A DNA stretch of 45,105 nt from Streptomyces megasporus. GTDB lineage: Bacteria > Actinomycetota > Actinomycetes > Streptomycetales > Streptomycetaceae. The translations under genes and the position numbers were made by a program. The DNA lies in contig NZ_JODL01000033.1 in the NCBI RefSeq assembly GCF_000718985.1, positions 1-45,105 of the forward strand. Reading direction: 5' to 3'. The notes below the pieces were generated by a model. It saw only the letters and a program-made list of their open reading frames with translations. It did no database searches and had not been told where the DNA came from. Below, piece by piece: positions 41,805 to 45,105 of this stretch. Numbering within the stretch: the first letter of the stretch is position 1; each line of letters starts with the position of its first letter.

Positions 41805-42199
41805 GAGGGCAGCCTACGTTCTTATTCGCCGGACAGGTGAGCATGTGTTCGCCTACGCTGTAACACGTCTGGCACGGTTGTGCGGTTCCTTGTCAACTCT
41901 CAGGTCACTCCATTAGGTGTTGAGATGTGACCGAATTGCACCTCTATGTCGGAAATACTCCGTTCGAGGAGCGCCGAATCGGGAGTGAAATCTACCTCTG
42001 TGGGCGGTGAGTCCGCTTTATCCATCGGTCACTCCGTCGAGTGACCTGTGACGTACCCATAGTCCGTTCGGACCATTCAAGATTGGGCCCGTCGGGGGTG
42101 TTGTGCCCTGCCCGCCTTCCGTAACGTCCTGCACTGGCAGCGGTGAATATGCCGCTGCCGCCGTGGGGGAGCCTCGATTCGGGAGAGGACGGCGCCGGC
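41805..42199. promoter_or_regulatory. Long divergent control region between the PBP gene and wblA
   Basis: This 395-base AT-richer region has no gene. A perfect dyad GGTCACTC-CGTC-GAGTGACC lies at 42027-42046. GGTCACTCC also occurs at 41903-41911, with GTGACC at 41927-41932 completing a second, wider dyad. TCACT/AGTGA half-sites resemble those of BldD, a known regulator of wblA, though here they are in everted order. A -10-like TAACGT at 42122-42127 could begin the wblA transcript. Details are tentative. Confidence 0.5.
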
Positions 42200-42556
42200 A
42201 TGAGCTGGGTAACCGACTGGAGTGCGCAGGCGGCCTGCCGCACTACCGATCCGGATGAACTGTTCGTACAAGGGGCGGCCCAGAACCGCGCCAAGGCGGT
42301 CTGCACCGGGTGCCCGGTGCGCACCGAGTGCCTGGCCGACGCCCTCGACAACCGCGTGGAGTTCGGAGTCTGGGGCGGGATGACCGAGCGGGAGCGGAGG
42401 GCGCTGCTGCGCCGCCGCCCGACGGTCACCTCCTGGCGACGCCTCCTGGAGACCGCGCGCACCGAGTACGAGCGCAGCGCGGGCCTGCTGCCCGTGGAGG
42501 TCGACGGGCAGCGCTACGCGGCCCGGCGGTACGACGACTACGCCGCGGCGGGCTGA
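42200..42556 (+). CDS. wblA: WhiB-like iron-sulfur regulator WblA
   Basis: This 118-residue Wbl protein starts SWVTDWSAQAACRTTDPDEL, nearly identical to the known WblA start. Cys13, Cys35, Cys38 and Cys44 (AVCTGCPVRTEC) bind a 4Fe-4S cluster. GVWGGMTERERRALLRRRP carries the conserved turn and basic DNA-binding segment. WblA controls the switch to aerial growth and represses antibiotic production in Streptomyces. The ATG at 42200 fits the family N-terminus; an in-frame ATG at 42149 would add 17 residues. Upstream control region long, as expected for a developmental gene. Confidence 0.95.
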   Translation: MSWVTDWSAQAACRTTDPDELFVQGAAQNRAKAVCTGCPVRTECLADALDNRVEFGVWGGMTERERRALLRRRPTVTSWRRLLETARTEYERSAGLLPVEVDGQRYAARRYDDYAAAG

Positions 42557-42582
42557 TCGACGGTCCCGGCCCCGGTCCGGTT

Positions 42583-42601
42583 CCGCGACGGTCCGTCGCG
42601 G
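42583..42601. terminator. Hairpin after wblA
   Basis: CCGCGACG (42583-42590) and CGTCGCGG (42594-42601) form a perfect 8-bp stem with a 3-base loop, 27 bases after the wblA stop and facing the convergent ATPase gene. Confidence 0.6.
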
Positions 42602-42667
42602 CGCGGGGCCCGTCGGCCGTGGGCGGTGCGTGACGTGCCGACGGTCACAGGGCCGCCGGACGTGCCG

Positions 42668-44029
42668 TCAGCCGTGCTCGCGCGTGGGTTGCGTCGCGAG
42701 CCGCTCGCCGATCGCCCGCAACCCGTCCAGGTCGTGGACGTCACCGGGCAGCGCGGCGACCTCCGCCACCGGCACTTCGGGGTGCAGCGAGGCGAAACGA
42801 TCCCGCGTGCGTCGTTCGCGCGCGAGCACGTGCATGCGCTCGGCGTGCAGCCTCAGCATGCCCGCGGCGAGCCACTCGGTTGTGGTGGGGGCGGCGGGGG
42901 AGCCGTTCCCGGAGTCTTCGCGGAGTTCCTCGGGAGGGTCGTCGGCGGGGGAGCCGTCGTCGGAAGCGGACCGCGAAGTGTTCCGCCCTTCACCACCCTT
43001 CCCGGTGTGATGATCGACAATGCCCTCGTCCTCAAGATTCTCCGCGGCGGCCAACGCCCGTTCCGCGCTGAGGTGGGCGGCCTCGCTGCCGTGCATCCGG
43101 TTCAGCACCAGCCCGGCCAGCGGCATCCGGTCCGCGGCCAACCGCTCGACGAAGTACGCCGCCTCGCGCAGCGCGTCGCGCTCCGGCGACGCCACCACCA
43201 GGAACGCCGTCCCCGGGGCCTGGAGCAGCCGGTAGGTGGCGTCGGCGCGGGTGCGGAAGCCGCCGAACATCGTGTCCATCGCCGCCACGAAGGTCTGCAT
43301 GTCGCGCAGCAGCCCCGTGCCCAGCAGCTTGTTGAGCAGACCGGTGAAGATCGACAGCCCGGAGACCCCCAGGTTCACGAACTTCAGCCCCGCCCGGCCG
43401 CCGACCTTCGCGGGGGCCGTCAGCAGTCTGATGAACCTCCCGTCCAGGAACGACCCCAGGCGCTTGGGCGCGTCCAGGAAGTCCAGCGCGGACCGGCTCG
43501 GCGGGGTGTCGACGACGATGAGGTCCCACTCGTCGTCGGCGCGGAGCTGGCCGAGCTTCTCCATCGCCATGTACTCCTGCGTCCCCGCGAAACCGGCCGA
43601 CAGCGACTGGTAGAAGGGGTTCTCCAGGATGGCGCGGGCCTTGTCCGGGGCGGCGTGGGACTCGACGATCTCGTCGAAGGTCCGCTTCATGTCCAGCATC
43701 ATCGCGTGGAGTTCGCCGCCCGCCGCCTCGCCGACGCCGTCCACCCGGCGCGGCGTGTTGTCCAGCTCGGTGAGCCCCATCGACTGGGCCAGCCGACGGG
43801 CCGGGTCGATGGTGAGGACGACGACCTTCCGGCCGCGCTCGGCGGCCCGCACGCCCAGGGCCGCGGCCGTCGTCGTCTTGCCGACGCCGCCCGCGCCGCA
43901 GCAGACCACGATCCGGGTCTCGGGGTCGTCGATCAGCGGGTCGACGTCCAGCACCGGCAGGTCGCCGAGCACCGTCCCCGATTCGGTCGCCCTGGCCGTT
44001 CGCGTCGTCTGCACTGTCCGCGTCGTCAC
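42668..44029 (-). CDS. ArsA/Get3-like ATPase (second of pair)
   Basis: This 453-residue P-loop ATPase has GAGGVGKTTTA at about 45-55, the switch-like LTIDPARRLAQSMG, and LIVVDTPPSRSALDFLDAP. These belong to the ArsA (anion-transporting) ATPase family. An acidic low-complexity stretch (DDGSPADDPPEELREDSG) lies near residue 360. The GTG start overlaps the stop of the partner gene (GTGA). The pair next to wblA is conserved in Streptomyces (SCO3577-SCO3578 by recall of the coelicolor map). No arsenic genes are nearby, so the role is unlikely to be arsenite export. Confidence 0.92.
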   Translation of the reverse strand: MTTRTVQTTRTARATESGTVLGDLPVLDVDPLIDDPETRIVVCCGAGGVGKTTTAAALGVRAAERGRKVVVLTIDPARRLAQSMGLTELDNTPRRVDGVGEAAGGELHAMMLDMKRTFDEIVESHAAPDKARAILENPFYQSLSAGFAGTQEYMAMEKLGQLRADDEWDLIVVDTPPSRSALDFLDAPKRLGSFLDGRFIRLLTAPAKVGGRAGLKFVNLGVSGLSIFTGLLNKLLGTGLLRDMQTFVAAMDTMFGGFRTRADATYRLLQAPGTAFLVVASPERDALREAAYFVERLAADRMPLAGLVLNRMHGSEAAHLSAERALAAAENLEDEGIVDHHTGKGGEGRNTSRSASDDGSPADDPPEELREDSGNGSPAAPTTTEWLAAGMLRLHAERMHVLARERRTRDRFASLHPEVPVAEVAALPGDVHDLDGLRAIGERLATQPTREHG

Positions 44030-45003
44030 TTCGGCACCCCCTGTTCGCGCAGCTCCCCGGCGAGTCGGTAGACGCCCGGCAGGTCGGCGCCCTCGGGCAG
44101 GAGTTCCAGCTCGTACGTGGGCAGGTCCAGCTCCGCCAGCTCCGCGCGCAACTCGCCCTCCAACGCGACCCGCTCGGCGTGCTCGTGGGCCTGGCGGAGC
44201 AGCGGGTCGACGAGCTGCTCGGCCTTCCCGCCGCGCCGCGCGCCGCCCAGGCCCGCCCGGGACAGCGCCTTGGCTATCTCGGTGCGGGACTCCTCGGCGG
44301 CCAGGACGGACTCCCGGTCCAACAGCGCCGGGCGCGTCATGTTGACGAAGACGCAGCCCACCGGCAGGTCGGCCGCGCGCAGTTCGGCGACGCCGTCCAC
44401 GGTCTCCTGGACCGGCATCTCCTCCAGCAGGCTCACCAGGTGCACGGCGGTCTCGGGCGACTTGATGACCCGCATCACGGCCTGGGCCTGGTTGTGGATC
44501 GGGCCGACCCTGGCCAGCCCGGCCACCTGGTCGTTGACGGCGAGGAAGCGGGTTATCCGGCCGGTGGGCGGCGCGTCCATGACGACCGCGTCGTAGACGA
44601 AGGCACCGCTGCGGGTGCGGCGGCGCACCGCCTCGCAGACCTTTCCGGTGAGCAGGACGTCGCGCACGCCGGGCGCGATGGTGGTGGCGAAGTCGATCGC
44701 GCCCATCTTCTTCAGGGCGCGTCCCGCGCCGCCGAGTTTGTAGAACATCTGCAGGTAGTCCAGCAGGGCCTTCTCCGCGTCGATGGCCAGCGCGTACACC
44801 TCACCGCCGCCCGGCCCGACCGCGATCTTGCGTTCTTCGTAGGGCAGGGCCTCGGTCTCGAAGAGCTGGGCGATGCCCTGCCGTCCCTCGACCTCGACCA
44901 GGAGCGTTCGCTTCCCCTCCTCGGCCAGCGCGAGTGCGAGTGCGGCGGCGACCGTCGTCTTGCCGGTCCCGCCCTTGCCGGTCACCACATGGAGCCTGCT
45001 CAC
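44026..45003 (-). CDS. ArsA/Get3-like ATPase (first of pair)
   Basis: This is a 325-residue ATPase starting with GTG at 45003 (SRLHVVTGKGGTGKTTVAAA), with the P-loop at residues 9-17. LLVEVEGRQGIAQLFE and YDAVVMDAPPTGRITRFLAV fit the ArsA/Get3 switch regions. An ATG at 45021 would add six residues that lack family support. Translation is coupled to the second ATPase. The two probably form a heteromer whose client is unknown. Confidence 0.92.
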   Translation of the reverse strand: MSRLHVVTGKGGTGKTTVAAALALALAEEGKRTLLVEVEGRQGIAQLFETEALPYEERKIAVGPGGGEVYALAIDAEKALLDYLQMFYKLGGAGRALKKMGAIDFATTIAPGVRDVLLTGKVCEAVRRRTRSGAFVYDAVVMDAPPTGRITRFLAVNDQVAGLARVGPIHNQAQAVMRVIKSPETAVHLVSLLEEMPVQETVDGVAELRAADLPVGCVFVNMTRPALLDRESVLAAEESRTEIAKALSRAGLGGARRGGKAEQLVDPLLRQAHEHAERVALEGELRAELAELDLPTYELELLPEGADLPGVYRLAGELREQGVPK

Positions 45004-45071
45004 CCTTCGGAGCCTAACCACCGGGCCGGTGGTCTACTCGTGGGGATGGGGCCATGGAGGTGGCCGGGAGG

Positions 45072-45105
45072 CTGTCTCTTATACACATCTGACGCTGCCG
45101 ACGAT
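45072..45105. other. Nextera sequencing adapter read-through (artefact)
   Basis: CTGTCTCTTATACACATCT, followed by GACGCTGCCGACGA, is exactly the Tn5 mosaic end plus Nextera read-through adapter. It is library sequence left untrimmed at the contig end, not genomic DNA. Genomic sequence ends at about 45071. Confidence 0.95.

Noticed and set aside
39888..41840. 650-residue plus-strand reading frame
   Set aside because: Antisense shadow of the penicillin-binding protein gene.
42626..44071. 481-residue plus-strand reading frame
   Set aside because: Antisense shadow of the ArsA-like ATPase gene, with Arg/His/Gly-rich composition and no motif.

Overview
The window looks like one assembled contig from a Streptomyces chromosome. 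Its GC content and third-position GC are very high. Many genes start with GTG and overlap the previous stop by four bases. The right end carries a conserved Streptomyces block: wblA, a class A penicillin-binding protein, a GatB/YqeY protein, a metallophosphoesterase and two ArsA-like ATPases. The last 34 bases match Nextera adapter read-through, so they are not genomic. The left end stops inside a transposase start, which is a common reason for a contig break.

Layout. (1) 1-10.6 kb is a defence island: a C5-cytosine DNA methyltransferase with an endonuclease III-like iron-sulfur tail, a broken vsr, a tiny AbrB-like gene behind a palindrome, and a tightly packed minus-strand operon encoding a MutL/MORC-type ATPase, a Z1 helicase-like ATPase, a PD-(D/E)XK protein and an AIPR protein. 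This is the gene set of MutL-Z1-DUF-AIPR (Mza-type) systems. (2) 10.6-11.9 kb holds two decaying genes, an HD-domain gene and a DUF5919/NUDIX gene. (3) 11.9-23 kb is a metabolic or biosynthetic block: a creatininase-family enzyme coupled to an XRE/TPR regulator, two small proteins, a HAD phosphatase, a second XRE/TPR regulator, a four-gene operon (119-residue protein, two radical SAM enzymes, a JmjC/cupin-like oxygenase), a second archaeal-type aspartyl-tRNA synthetase behind a T-box leader, and a GNAT acetyltransferase. (4) 23.2-31 kb is a mobilizable integrative element: relaxase, MobC, an origin-like region crowded with GGTCCCC repeats, a DnaC-like loader, a frameshifted replication gene, an XRE repressor, an excisionase and an integrase with an amber codon. 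(5) 31-37.5 kb holds an N6-adenine methylase and specificity subunit without an HsdR, plus large proteins of unknown function, ending at the 3' end of a tRNA-Pro(CGG) gene. (6) 37.6-45 kb is core chromosome.

The most interesting point is the T-box upstream of the second AspRS. The leader shows an S-turn (AGTA/GAA), a GAC (Asp) specifier, a stem III, a T-box core with a TGGC bulge that matches a G73 discriminator (tRNA-Asp), and a hairpin holding the Shine-Dalgarno sequence. It also has a good promoter. A duplicate aminoacyl-tRNA synthetase that responds to uncharged tRNA-Asp, beside an uncharacterised radical SAM/oxygenase operon and an acetyltransferase, suggests self-resistance to an AspRS-directed natural product. 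That last step is inference.

The region left of the tRNA is heavily scarred (vsr, HD, NUDIX, replication gene, integrase), as expected for a layered genomic island. Because this is draft assembly sequence, each stop or frameshift should be confirmed in reads.
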